Assembly: GCA_025560025.1 (NCBI GenBank)
Contig: CP048487.1
Coordinates: 310,001 to 374,000, forward strand
Direction: 5' to 3'
Source: Agrobacterium tumefaciens
Lineage (GTDB): Bacteria > Pseudomonadota > Alphaproteobacteria > Rhizobiales > Rhizobiaceae
Length of the DNA stretch: 64,000 nt
This document shows, in pieces, positions 8,660 to 17,753 of the stretch. The notes beneath the pieces are model-generated. The model searched no databases. It had not been told where the DNA came from and was given only the letters and a program-made list of their open reading frames with translations. How positions within the stretch are numbered: position 1 is the first letter of the stretch; every line of letters begins with the position of its first letter. The position numbers and the translations under genes are program-made.

Positions 8660-9564
8660 ATGACCCATATAACGCTCAAACAAATGGGGTATTTCGAGTC
8701 GCTTGCACAACTCCGCCATTTCGGCTGGGCAGCGCAGGATTGCGCGATTTCGCAACCAGCCTTGTCGATCCAAATCCGCAATCTGGGGACGGAACTGGGT
8801 GCCGCACTGTTTAAGCGCGAGGCACAGCGGTTGCTGCTGACCGAATTCGGCGACCTGGTTCTGTCCCGTATCCGCCAGATTATGCGGGATGTGGAGGATC
8901 TCGGTGATCTCGCGCGGGCCTCCCGCGACCCGCTGGTGGGCCCACTGCGGATCGGGATAATTCCGACCGTCGCACCCTATCTTTTACCTGTGGTGATCAG
9001 GGACTTGACCCGCCTCTATCCCGATCTCGAACTCAGCTTCTCCGAAACAATAACCCAGAAGCTGCTGAAGGAACTCACCGAAGGGGGCCTCGATGCCGCC
9101 ATAGTATCCCTGCCGGTCTCCCAACTCACGCAGAACGAGGCCCCACTCTTCACGGAGAAATTCGTGATGATCCGCTCCGCCTTGCATGCTGGACAGCCCA
9201 TGCCCAACCGCGAAGACCTTCGCAAAATGCCACTGCTTGTCTTAGAAGAAGGCCATTGCTTCCGCGATCAGGCTCTCTCTTTCTGCAATTTGACCGCCGA
9301 GCAAGCCAGGGACCAGATGAGCGCAACCTTGCTTACCACGCTCGTGCAGATGGTGGGCGCGGGGATTGGCATAACCATGATCCCGGAAATTGCCGTGCCG
9401 GTAGAGGTCGATTCGGCATCGGTCTCGGTCGCCCGGTTTGACGTCCGCAACCGTCCCGCACAATCGGCATGGTCTGGCGCAAGACCAGTCCGCTGACCGA
9501 GCAGCTTCTAAAAATCTGCGATGTCCTGCAGCTATCAGCCGAAACACGGCAATATACTAAATAA
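8660..9564 (+). pseudogene. OxyR-type LysR regulator, C-terminal frameshift
   Basis: The N-terminus is a LysR winged helix (ITLKQMGYFESLAQ, then ISQPALSIQIRNLG). The regulatory domain carries two cysteines nine residues apart, C200 and C209 in GHCFRDQALSFC, matching the peroxide-sensing C199/C208 pair of OxyR. The uninterrupted frame ends at 9496 in an atypical tail; shifting frame by one near 9443 gives PQPSRTIGMVW and a normal OxyR end with a stop at 9564, total about 301 residues. One base is missing. Loss of the last 40 residues would probably damage the protein. No katG or ahpC gene is adjacent. Confidence 0.8.
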
Positions 9565-9988
9565 ACAGAAACAGCAGTCAGCACGGCCCTCACCATCCCC
9601 GTAGCGGCCAAACGCCGGCGCAGGCAGGGCACGCTTTCGACCGTCAATCCGCCGGAGAGTTTAACGCCTGCCGGGACACATGTTCCGGCCGGAAGCCAAG
9701 CCTGATCAGACGTCCCGCCAGATGGGCGAGCAGCGGCCAGCGCGCGATCGAGCACATGAAGGTCGGCGGGCCGCTCCGCCTTGCTTCATCGCGATCGCGC
9801 CGCATCATCAGCTGCAGTTTCTGCGTCGCCTTCGTCGGGAAACGGCGGCGTGCTTCCACCGCCGCGAGATTCCAATTGGCGACCGTGCCAACGTTCAGCG
9901 GTCCGCTGAGAAGGTTCGCCGCTGAAGTCTTGGATCACCAGGAGCACCCCAGCACATCAAGTTACTTGGTCGAAAGCGCATTCGCCCG
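9565..9988. other. 424-base region, no recognisable gene
   Basis: A minus-strand open frame at 9644-9859 and plus-strand frames at 9680-10067 are short, Arg-rich and match nothing I recognise. The sequence may hold a decayed gene fragment between the regulator and the SDR operon. No clear promoter or hairpin was seen. Confidence 0.35.
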
Positions 9989-10714
9989 TCAACTTACCAG
10001 CGTCAGCCCGCCATCGACCGCGATCGTCTGGCCGGTGATGAAGCTGCACTGCAAGAGAAAGATGTAGGCTGAAGCGACCTCGTCGATCTCGGCCGTTCTT
10101 CCGAGCGGGATGGTTTGTGCGAAACGCTCCTGCGTGGCTTTCAGCTCGGCGGCTGCCATGCCCCGCCAGAGCGGTGTCGGCGTCCATGTCGGTGCAACGG
10201 CGTTGACGCGCGCCTTCGGCGCCAGTTCGACCGCGAGCCCCTCCACCAGAATACGAATGGCATCGTTGCCGATGATGGCTCCGGAGGCATTGTGCGGCCG
10301 GCCACCCGAACCGGCGGTGAAGGTCATGCTGCCGCCTTCGGCAATCCTCTTGGCCGCATGGCGGGCGATCTGAAGATTGGCGAACAGCTTTTCATCGACG
10401 GCGTGCTTGATCGTGTCATAGTCGGCTGCCAGAAAGCCGCCGCCCATCGCGCCACCCGCCATCGAGACGAGATGATCGAAGGATGCGATTCCGTCGAACA
10501 AGGCGGCGATCGACGAGACATCGGCCGCGTCGACCACATGCCCGGCAACGGCATACCCGACCGCGGCGAATTCGCCGACGACCTGCTCGAGCTTCGCGGC
10601 ATCCCGGCTGGTAATAGTCACTTTCGCGCCCAGTTCCGCGGCCTTCAGGGCGGTTGCCTTGCCGAAGCCCGAGCTTCCCCCGATCACAATCACTGTCTTG
10701 TCTTTGAGGCTCAC
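9989..10714 (-). CDS. SDR family oxidoreductase lacking the catalytic Tyr-Lys
   Basis: A 241-residue short-chain dehydrogenase fold protein. It has the nucleotide-binding GGSSGFGKA motif (residues about 12-20), a modified MAGG in place of NNAG, and the C-terminal TGQTIAVDGG. At the active site, the segment after TFTAGSGG has no Tyr or Lys where YxxxK is expected. The GTG start at 10714 has GGAAG upstream. It is the last gene of the MarR-headed minus-strand cluster, 99 bases after the flavin oxidoreductase. Classical dehydrogenase activity is doubtful; a binding or altered catalytic role is possible. Confidence 0.75.
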   Translation of the reverse strand: MSLKDKTVIVIGGSSGFGKATALKAAELGAKVTITSRDAAKLEQVVGEFAAVGYAVAGHVVDAADVSSIAALFDGIASFDHLVSMAGGAMGGGFLAADYDTIKHAVDEKLFANLQIARHAAKRIAEGGSMTFTAGSGGRPHNASGAIIGNDAIRILVEGLAVELAPKARVNAVAPTWTPTPLWRGMAAAELKATQERFAQTIPLGRTAEIDEVASAYIFLLQCSFITGQTIAVDGGLTLVS

Positions 10715-10813
10715 GGATTTCTTCCTTCTTTTCGGTTTGTTTGGTGTTCGGCAAATCTTCGAGCGCCCCGATACTCACAGCATGGTCGTACAAGCGCCGA
10801 TGCAGACAGCGCC

Positions 10814-11918
10814 TCAGCCGGTATTTGCGAACAGCACGTTGATGCCGTGCGGGGCGCAATCCAGATACTGTGTCGGAGCTCTGACAGTGGCGCCGAGTTC
10901 GGCCGCCGCATGCCAGGGCCAGCGCGGATTGTAGAGAATGCCGCGACCCAGGGCGACGAGATCGGCCTTGCCCTCGGCGATCGCCGCTTGCGCCTGTGCG
11001 GCCCCGGTGATCAGCCCGACACCGATGACCTGCATATCGACATGCCCCCTGATCGCTTCGGCGAAGGGCAGCTGATAGCCCGGCACCAGCGGCGGCAATT
11101 GCTGGCGTTTGGGATCGAGCCCGCCGCCCGAGACGTGGATATAGGCGCAATCGCGCGCATCGAGCGCCCTGGCCAGTTCGATGCTCTGGTCGAGATCCCA
11201 ACCACCCTCGATCCAGTCGGTCGCGGAGATGCGGATGCCGACGGCGACATCCTTGGGCGGCCGCCTTGACCGCATCGAAAATCCGCAGCGTCAGCCGCAT
11301 GCGGTTCTCCAGGCTGCCACCATAATCGTCGGTGCGCCGGTTGGTGATCGGCGACAGGAACTGGTGCATCAGAAAGCCATGCGCGCCGTGAAGCTCGATC
11401 AGGTTCAGCCCGATGCAGGCCGCCCGTGCGGCGGCATCGCCGAAGGCTGAGACGACGCGGTCGATGCCGGCAAGGTCGAGTACCTCAGGCAATGGGCCGT
11501 CTTCGGTCAACGGCAACGCCGAGGGCGCAACCGTCCGCCAGCCGCGCACGTCGTCGGGGGCGATGACGCCCTCTTCCCGCGTCACGCCGGAGGAAGCCTT
11601 TCGCCCGGCATGCGACAACTGGATGCCGATCGGCATGCTGGAATGCGCTCGCACTGAAAGGATGACCTTCGCGAGTGCTGTCTCCGTCAGATAGTCCCAG
11701 AGGCCGAGATCCGCATAGGAGATGCGCCCTTCCGGCGTCACGGCCGTCGATTCGATGATCATGAGCCCCGCCCCCGACAGCGCCAGGCTGCCGAGATGCA
11801 TCAGGTGCCAGTCGCCGGCCTGACCCGCTCCGGCCGAGAACTGGCACATTGGCGCGATGACGATGCGGTTCTCAAGCCGCAGCGGGCCGATATCGACGTG
11901 AGAAAACAGGTGCCTCAT
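10814..11918 (-). pseudogene. Old Yellow Enzyme-type NADH:flavin oxidoreductase (XenA/YqjM-like), frameshifted
   Basis: The N-terminal frame from 11918 (LFSHVDIGPLRLENRIVIAP) carries an FMN-dependent ene-reductase through ELHGAHGFLMHQFLSP and the TNRRTDDYGGS loop. Near 11260-11265 the reading must move by one base to continue as DVAVGIRISATDW to a stop at 10814, with the phosphate-binding VALGRGILYNP. The reconstructed length is about 367 residues, normal for the family. As written the enzyme lacks its second half. It lies 11 bases after the siderophore-interacting-protein gene in the MarR-linked cluster. Confidence 0.82.
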
Positions 11919-11929
11919 GACGTCCCAAC

Positions 11930-12773
11930 CTATTCGTCGAAACTATCATGAGCGCCGGCCGCGCCGCGCCGCCAGTAGCCGGAGGCCCGGATCCACTTGG
12001 GATTGGCGCCATGTTCGGCGATCAGTGCCTGACGCAGGTGCTTGGCCGAAGACGACTCGCAGGCGATCCAGGCATAATAGTCGCCTTCCGGGAAGGAGAC
12101 GGCGTTCAGCGCCTCGACCAGCGGGGCCGTGCCACCTGGGGCGGCTCCGCGATGGACCCAATGGACGGTCGCCGCGGCCTTTGTCTCGAACGTCAGCTCG
12201 TCGGCCTTGCCGTCGACCTCGGCCAGCACGATGACGCGTGCGCCTGCCGGGAGTTCTTCCAGCCGACGGGTGATCGCCGGCAGCCGTCTCGTCGCCGATC
12301 AGAAGGTGCCAGTCGAAATCGATCGGCAGGATGAACGAGCCGCGCGGCCCGCCAATACCGAGTTTCTGTCCCGGACGTGCCTGACGCGCCCATTCGCTGG
12401 CCGGCCCCGTCTCATGCAGCGCGAAGTCGATCTGAAGCGTGCCGGCGACCGGATCGTGATGGCGTGGCGTAAAATCCCGCACCGCGGGGTGGGCTTGGCC
12501 TGCGGGAAAAGACACGCCTCTCTCGCTGAGTTCAGGCCGTGGCGGGGCTTCCTCGCCCGGCGCCGGAATGAACAGCTTGATATGATCGTCGAAGCCCGGA
12601 CTTTCAAAGCCGGCTAGGTCTTCGCCGCCAAGCGTGATCCGCACCATGTGCTGGGTCAGCATCTCTGTCCGCTGCACCTCAAGCAGCCGGAAACGGAGTT
12701 GGTGACGCACGCGGCGCGGACGCCGGTCTTCGGTCAAATCTCTATCGGGAACGTGGTGATGGCCGCCGCGCAT
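11930..12773 (-). pseudogene. siderophore-interacting protein (FAD ferric reductase family), frameshifted
   Basis: From the ATG at 12773 (GGAG upstream) the first frame gives the FAD-binding part (RLLEVQRTEMLTQHMVRITLGG, then GGPRGSFILPIDFDW and LLIGDETA). A one-base shift near 12285 restores PAITRRLEELPAGARV and the C-terminal NAD(P)H domain with WIACESSSAKHLRQAL and the tail KWIRASGYWRRGAAGAHD, typical of ViuB/SIP proteins. The reconstructed protein would be about 280 residues. It would reduce ferric siderophores or act as a general flavin reductase. It is disrupted as written. Confidence 0.8.
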
Positions 12774-12792
12774 GCAATACTCCGTTTTTCTT

Positions 12793-13338
12793 CTAAAGTT
12801 GCGCAAAGGATTCGGCGATCAACGCCGCCGCCGCCTGGTCGTTGTCGCCAGACGAGCCGCTCACGCCGACCGCTCCGACCACCTCGCCCTCATGCACGAT
12901 CGGCATGCCGCCCTGCAGCGGCAGCAGTCCCGGCACGGTCGCCATGGACGGCTTGCCCGAATTGATCATGTCCTCGAACAGCTTCGACGGCGCCTTGAGG
13001 AAGGCGGCCGTGCGCGCCTTGCCGACCGCGACATCGACCGTGACGATCGAGGCGCCATCCATTCGGGCGAAGGCAAGAAGGTTGCCGGCCCGATCGACAA
13101 CGGAGATCGCAAGCCGCATGTCGTTCTTCGCCGCATGATCGAGGCCGTTCGCCAGGAGCTTCTGCGCCGCGACAAGCGACAGGTCGCGCACGGTGGTGGT
13201 GAGTTCTGTCTGCATTCTCGTGTCTCCTGCCGCCTTGCTTGTTTGTGCGAACGCGTCATGTGCAGGCAAAGCGCTACCAATTGCGAGCGCCGCGCCAATG
13301 CAGGCCACCCGTTGCACCGTTCTGAAAATCCGCCTCAC
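12793..13338 (-). CDS. GlcG/HbpS-like heme-binding family protein, exported
   Basis: A 181-residue protein with an N-terminal signal peptide (hydrophobic residues about 12-30, ending near AFAQ). The DUF336/GlcG domain follows: MRLAISVVDRAGNLLAFARMD, KARTAAFLKAPS, and the C-terminal GVSGSSGDNDQAAA. Family members bind haem, cobalamin or small organic ligands in various redox settings; the function here is unknown. It sits between the MarR gene (20 bases) and the siderophore-interacting protein gene, so is probably the first structural gene of that operon. Confidence 0.82.
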   Translation of the reverse strand: MRRIFRTVQRVACIGAALAIGSALPAHDAFAQTSKAAGDTRMQTELTTTVRDLSLVAAQKLLANGLDHAAKNDMRLAISVVDRAGNLLAFARMDGASIVTVDVAVGKARTAAFLKAPSKLFEDMINSGKPSMATVPGLLPLQGGMPIVHEGEVVGAVGVSGSSGDNDQAAAALIAESFAQL

Positions 13339-13358
13339 GTCTCATCTTCCTTTCAGGT

Positions 13359-13895
13359 TCAGGTCGTATCGCCGCTGGACGGACAGAGGTTGCAATCGGG
13401 GTCCCTGTCGCCGCGGGCCGCCTGCCCGTTGGCAACCACGCGGTCGAGGTAAGTCATGAACTGCTCGATCTCCTCGGGCGCGAAGCCCTGGAGATGTTCG
13501 TCGATCACCTCGATGGCGATGGGCCGAAGCCGTGGATAAAGCGCCTCTCCCGCCGGTGTCAGCGAAAGGGCGGCAACCCGCCCGTCCCGCGGCGAGGGCG
13601 CACGCCGCACCAGGCCGAGCCTAACCAGACGGTCGAGCATGCGGGTCATCGCGCCGCTGTCATAGCCAAGGCTTCGGCAGAGCTCTGTCGCGGTATTGCC
13701 GATGCCGCCACCGATCCTGATCAGCACAACCCATTGCGGGCCGGTGATGCCGATCTCCTGTGCGCGGCGGTCAACAGCCCGCGTCATCAGCGACGCAGCG
13801 TCGATCAGCGCCCGGCCGACATTATGGACTGGATTGTAAGCTCGCTCGGAAACCAGGGGGAGCCACGTTTCGCCAATCGACATTAATATCGACAT
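13359..13895 (-). CDS. MarR family transcriptional regulator
   Basis: A 178-residue dimeric winged-helix regulator. The DNA-binding part includes TATELCRSLGYDSGAMTRML followed by DRLVRLGLVRRAPSPRDGR, the conserved MarR wing. The tail is Cys-containing (DPDCNLCP), which might allow redox sensing, though this is speculative. It heads the minus-strand cluster GlcG-SIP-OYE-SDR and has a 16-base palindrome just upstream, consistent with autorepression and control of the cluster. Confidence 0.88.
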   Translation of the reverse strand: MSILMSIGETWLPLVSERAYNPVHNVGRALIDAASLMTRAVDRRAQEIGITGPQWVVLIRIGGGIGNTATELCRSLGYDSGAMTRMLDRLVRLGLVRRAPSPRDGRVAALSLTPAGEALYPRLRPIAIEVIDEHLQGFAPEEIEQFMTYLDRVVANGQAARGDRDPDCNLCPSSGDTT

Positions 13896-13911
13896 CCTCT
13901 TGCTGCATATA

Positions 13912-13927
13912 ATCTGCCTAGGCAGAT
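13912..13927. promoter_or_regulatory. MarR operator candidate
   Basis: ATCTGCCTAGGCAGAT is a perfect 16-base palindrome 17 bases upstream of the MarR start codon, inside the expected promoter. Size and position fit a MarR dimer site. Confidence 0.65.
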
Positions 13928-14104
13928 AAATATGTATTTGCTAGGATAGCGTCAAGGTGCCTGGCCCAGGTGCTCGCCTTTTGAATGCTCGGAAATCGCA
14001 TCAAATAAACACGGGTCAGCATGCGTTTAGAGAAGCCTCTGGCAAGGAAACTGACCGTATGAAGATTGAGTTGCGCCACCCTCGTTATGTCACCGTTGCC
14101 GCCG

Positions 14105-14236
14105 AGCACGGAAACTGTTGGCGGCATCCTGAACAATGAGATGTATATCGGCAAGCTGACCTGGAATCGACCGCGCTCCACAGGCAAGCGCCACGCGCGG
14201 CCGAACCCGCAATGCGCGCCTTGTTCTGGGCAATGA
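14105..14236 (+). pseudogene. large serine recombinase remnant
   Basis: The plus-strand frame reads STETVGGILNNEMYIGKLTWNR and then STGKRHARPNP before a stop at 14234-14236. The GGILNNxxYIGxLxWNR block is diagnostic of the Recombinase domain of large serine recombinases; the resolvase catalytic domain and the zinc-ribbon are absent. This is a fragment of an integrated element's recombinase and marks an old insertion or deletion site. Confidence 0.65.
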
Positions 14237-14318
14237 AGCTTGAGGGGAATCGACATCCGTAAGGGCCACGCGTTGGTCGAACATGTCGGAATCAGAGCAG
14301 GAAGGAAGGTAGTCGAAG

Positions 14319-15153
14319 ATGAGAAACCGCCATCTACGGTATTTCCTAGCCGTGGCAGAAGAACAGAGTTTTTCCCGCGCCGCCGCCAAATTACATATTG
14401 ACGCCTCTCCTCTTGCACGCGCAATCGGAGACCTGGAAGCGCAGCTTGGTACTCAGCTTCTAATCCGAGAAAAGGGACATATCCGCCTCACCAATTCAGG
14501 AGAGGTGTTTCGTGAAGAAGCTCGCCGCATCCTCACATCCATCGAAAACGCCAAAATTCGTGTCCGATCGGCGACAAACGGATATCGCGGCCAGTTGCGT
14601 GTCGGTCTCGCCGACAGCCTCGCTCAACCACAACTGACAGTCAATGATATGATTCTGGCGATCAGACACGGGGAAATCGATGTAGGTTTCACGATGGACG
14701 GGGAATTTTCAGAAGGGCTCTTCAAGTCAGCGCTTTGGCGCGAGCGCGCTGTCGTAGCCATGCCAACCCGCCACCCTTTTCTCGCGTTAGACAGAGTTTC
14801 CCTCGCTGAAGCCCTTCGCTACCCTCTGGTCATGTCCCACCCCGATCAATGCAGCTGTGGGCATAAAGCAATACAGCAATGGCTTAACGACCAGCGTCTC
14901 CCGCCCCCGGACCGTTGCCGAATATATTTCAGCACATGTGCCAATGATGATGCTCGTTGGGGCAGGATACGGAACAGGAATTGGGCTTGAATCCCAGTTG
15001 GCTTTTTATAGCCATCCTAATATTGTCGTTCGGGTGATGATGATGGATGAAGTACCGCCGGTTGCCACATATATTGTCAAGCCAATCGATCGCTCCAGAG
15101 CGATTTATAAACCAAGCAAGACAGATCGGAGACATCATCATAAATGCCTGTGA
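14319..15153 (+). pseudogene. LysR family regulator, internally deleted and frameshifted
   Basis: The N-terminus is a clear LysR winged helix (HLRYFLAVAEEQSFSRAAAKLHI, then LARAIGDLEAQLG). In the effector domain, LRVGLADSLAQPQLT runs directly into VNDMILAI, where related proteins have some 18-20 more residues, so an in-frame deletion is likely. Near 14905, in the C-rich sequence, the frame must change to continue as RTVAEYISAHVPMMMLVGAGYGTGIG to a stop at 15153. An AGGAAGG site precedes the ATG. It is most likely inactive. Confidence 0.72.
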
Positions 15154-16062
15154 CGGTCCATAACCGATGATGGTCGAGTAGCTATGCCATGCGGCTTCGC
15201 CGTCACAGATCCGGGCGGACGGATTTCCCGCACCAGCCTCTTCCCGAGAGTAATCCGCTTCATGTCCTGGCATGCGCCCAAGTTCGAGTAATACGTGGGA
15301 CCGGCAGCGCGAACCGTGCGGTCACCGTTTCGTCCGAGGACTACGCACGCGGCCGCAGCTACGACAAGGCTATGGACTGGCGAAGGACGCGGGCTATGAA
15401 AGACCCTTCGCCTGCTTCGATGACATTGAGCACAAGGCCATTCGGTCGGCAGCCGCCGAACTCAATCTCATCCCGCGCGTCGTGGCAGGGGTTTTACCGA
15501 CGGACAGGTTCACTCGGTTCGTTGCGATGCCGGTGACATCAAGGTCATCTGCTACGAGGAATCCGAAACGAAGGAATATATCGTCGGACTTCCCGTTGCG
15601 AAGGCGGCGAGACCGTCAAGTGCCAGGCACATATCCAGATCGCCGACGTCGATCCCGGCCTGAAGAAGCCGTGTGACTTGCCTCAAACATGAACTTCAGC
15701 GGCCCTTCGGGTTCGACTTCGTTCACGCAACAGAATTCTGGCAGACCGATAACTTCCAATCGCTCTACGAAACGGTCTCGCGATCCATTTTGCGCGCTTC
15801 GCTAGAAGCGAGACCGCCGCATCATCAATGACTGCTCCGCTTCGTAATGCGCGATGAGATGATGCATCCCAACTATGCTCGCGCCCAATATCAGTATCTG
15901 CTGGTGACAATACACCATAAAAACTTCACATCTCGCAGCTTTCACAAGAAAGTTCGCCCCTTCTTGGTGGTAGCATCAACTGCCGGAAGCCCTGTTTTGA
16001 GTGAGGTTTTTCAGGGGAGATAGGAAGCTCGCAAAGTCATTTCTATAGTCTGCAAAATCTAT
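15154..16062. other. about 0.9 kb of degenerate sequence, no intact gene
   Basis: Several short plus-strand fragments look protein-derived but broken into different frames, for example ANRAVTVSSEDYARGRSYDKAMD (15312-15380 region) and GYERPFACFDDIEHKAIRSA near 15400-15455, then LQRPFGFDFVHATEFWQ near 15690-15750. I do not recognise their families. They read as a decayed gene cluster. The last part, from about 15950, is AT-rich and is the upstream region of the peptide importer. Confidence 0.4.
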
Positions 16063-16081
16063 AGATTATAAAATATATAAT
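16063..16081 (-). promoter_or_regulatory. AT-rich operator, copy A (peptide importer operon)
   Basis: Read on the minus strand this is ATTATATATTTTATAATCT. It shares an uninterrupted 14-base block (TTATATATTTTATA) with copy B at 21461. It lies 86 bases before the binding-protein start at 16167 and overlaps the likely promoter. It is one of five related sites that I assign to the GntR regulator at 31929-32654. Confidence 0.55.
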
Positions 16082-16166
16082 TGCATTAGAGCCGCCCTAT
16101 TTCCCTCTCCCCTGCAGGAGAACCCCCGTTCGGTGTCTTTTGAAACTCTAACAGCAGAGCAGATAT

Positions 16167-17753
16167 ATGAAAATCGGTACCTCTCCCCTTCTCTTAGCTG
16201 GCGCTCTGTTGGCGCTCGCTCCGGCTGTACTCGCACAATCCTCGAGTACCCCGGTTTTCGGCGGCACCCTCAAGATCGCTGTCTATGAGGCTCCGGTCTG
16301 CGTGGACCCGATCCAGATTACGAATTTCACGCCGCTCAACATAGCGCGCAACTTCGCGATCTCTCTGACCGATCAGGATCCCGTGACCGGCGCGGTCAAG
16401 CCATGGGCGGCGGAAAGCTGGGAAATCAATGCTGACGCCACGGAATATACCTATCATCTGCGCAAGGACATCACCTATGCGGATGGACAGAAGCTCGATG
16501 CAAAATCGGTCAAGGCCAACCTTGAGAACATTCGCAACAAAATCGGCCCGAAAGCGAACAGACCCTATAATTATCTGACCTATTACGCCGGCAGCGACAT
16601 TGTCGACGATTATACGATCAGGATAAAATTCTCGCATCCGTCCGGCCATTTCCTGACCGCCGCGTCCTCGGCATGGCTTGCGCTTTATTCCGATGCGACG
16701 CTTGCGAAAACCGCCGAAGAGCGCTGCGCGGGCGCGCTGATCAGCGCCGGTCCCTTCAATCTGACGAAATGGTCGCAGCTTGAAGGCGCGACGCTGGAAC
16801 GGCGCGAGGATTACACATGGGCCTCGCCAAGTTCCAAAAATCCCGGCAAGCCCTATCTCGAAAAGATCGAATTCGTCATCGCGCCGGAGGACAATGTCCG
16901 CACCGGACTGCTGGAATCCGGCGAGGTCCAGCTCATCACCAATGTCAACGTCTCCGATCAACCAACGCTGGAAGCCGCAGGCTTCACGCTCGACGTGGGC
17001 CGCAACCCCGGCACACCGTTCGGGCCTCAGTTCAACGTCAAGACGCCGATCCTGAGCGACGTGAAGGTACGGCAGGCATTGCTGCACGCCGTCGACCGTC
17101 AGGAAATGATCGCCGCTATCGAAAGCCCCAAGGCGGTTCCCGCGACCGGCGTGCTCGTCAACTCGGTTCCGGGCGCAATCGACCAGAGCGCGGACATCGC
17201 CTATGATCCCGATCTCGCCAACAAGCTGCTCGACGAGGCGGGCTGGACGGAACTCGACGCCAACGGCGTCCGCGTCAAGGACGGCAAACCGCTGCGCATC
17301 GTCCTGAGCGGCTATGGCCAGTATCGCAGCCAGGCTGAATACATCCAGCAGGCCGCGAAGAAGATCGGCGTCGATCTGGCGCTTGAACTGATCCCGGATG
17401 GCAGCGACATCGTCACCAATATCCTCAATCCGCACAAGTTTGAGATCATCTTCGGCAACGCCACCGAGGCCGACCCGGACGTCCTGCGTTCCTACTACGG
17501 GCCGGAACAGCGCAATGTCCCCAATTCGGACGACGAATGGCTGAAGAAAGCCGTCATCGAGCAGCTTGCGCTCAGCAAGCCGGAAGACCGCTTCGCCAAG
17601 ATCGCCGAGATACAGCGTCATATCGTCGATCAAGCCTATGCCAATCCGCTATATCCGGTCACGCAGGTCTTCGCCCGTGACGCCAAGCTGAAGGGCGCGC
17701 TGCCGGATGTTCTGGTCCGCCTGCGCCTCGAAGCGGCATGGCTGGAACAATGA
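16167..17753 (+). CDS. peptide-type ABC transporter substrate-binding protein (SBP family 5)
   Basis: A 528-residue periplasmic binding protein (DppA/OppA/NikA family). It has a Sec signal peptide with hydrophobic residues about 6-22, cleaved near VLAQS. The mature protein has GGTLKIAVYEAPVCVDPIQ and the family pattern W-E-I-N-x-D-A-T-x-Y-T-Y-H-L-R-K near residue 95, with DVKVRQALLHAVDR further on. Family members bind oligopeptides, nickel complexes, opines or glycosides. It begins a five-part import operon and overlaps the permease start by ATGA. The ligand cannot be assigned from sequence. Confidence 0.9.
   Translation: MKIGTSPLLLAGALLALAPAVLAQSSSTPVFGGTLKIAVYEAPVCVDPIQITNFTPLNIARNFAISLTDQDPVTGAVKPWAAESWEINADATEYTYHLRKDITYADGQKLDAKSVKANLENIRNKIGPKANRPYNYLTYYAGSDIVDDYTIRIKFSHPSGHFLTAASSAWLALYSDATLAKTAEERCAGALISAGPFNLTKWSQLEGATLERREDYTWASPSSKNPGKPYLEKIEFVIAPEDNVRTGLLESGEVQLITNVNVSDQPTLEAAGFTLDVGRNPGTPFGPQFNVKTPILSDVKVRQALLHAVDRQEMIAAIESPKAVPATGVLVNSVPGAIDQSADIAYDPDLANKLLDEAGWTELDANGVRVKDGKPLRIVLSGYGQYRSQAEYIQQAAKKIGVDLALELIPDGSDIVTNILNPHKFEIIFGNATEADPDVLRSYYGPEQRNVPNSDDEWLKKAVIEQLALSKPEDRFAKIAEIQRHIVDQAYANPLYPVTQVFARDAKLKGALPDVLVRLRLEAAWLEQ

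Noticed and set aside
16194..17633. 479-codon minus-strand open frame across the peptide-binding protein gene
   Set aside because: No family resemblance, Arg/Asp-rich composition typical of antisense frames, and the plus-strand gene is well supported.
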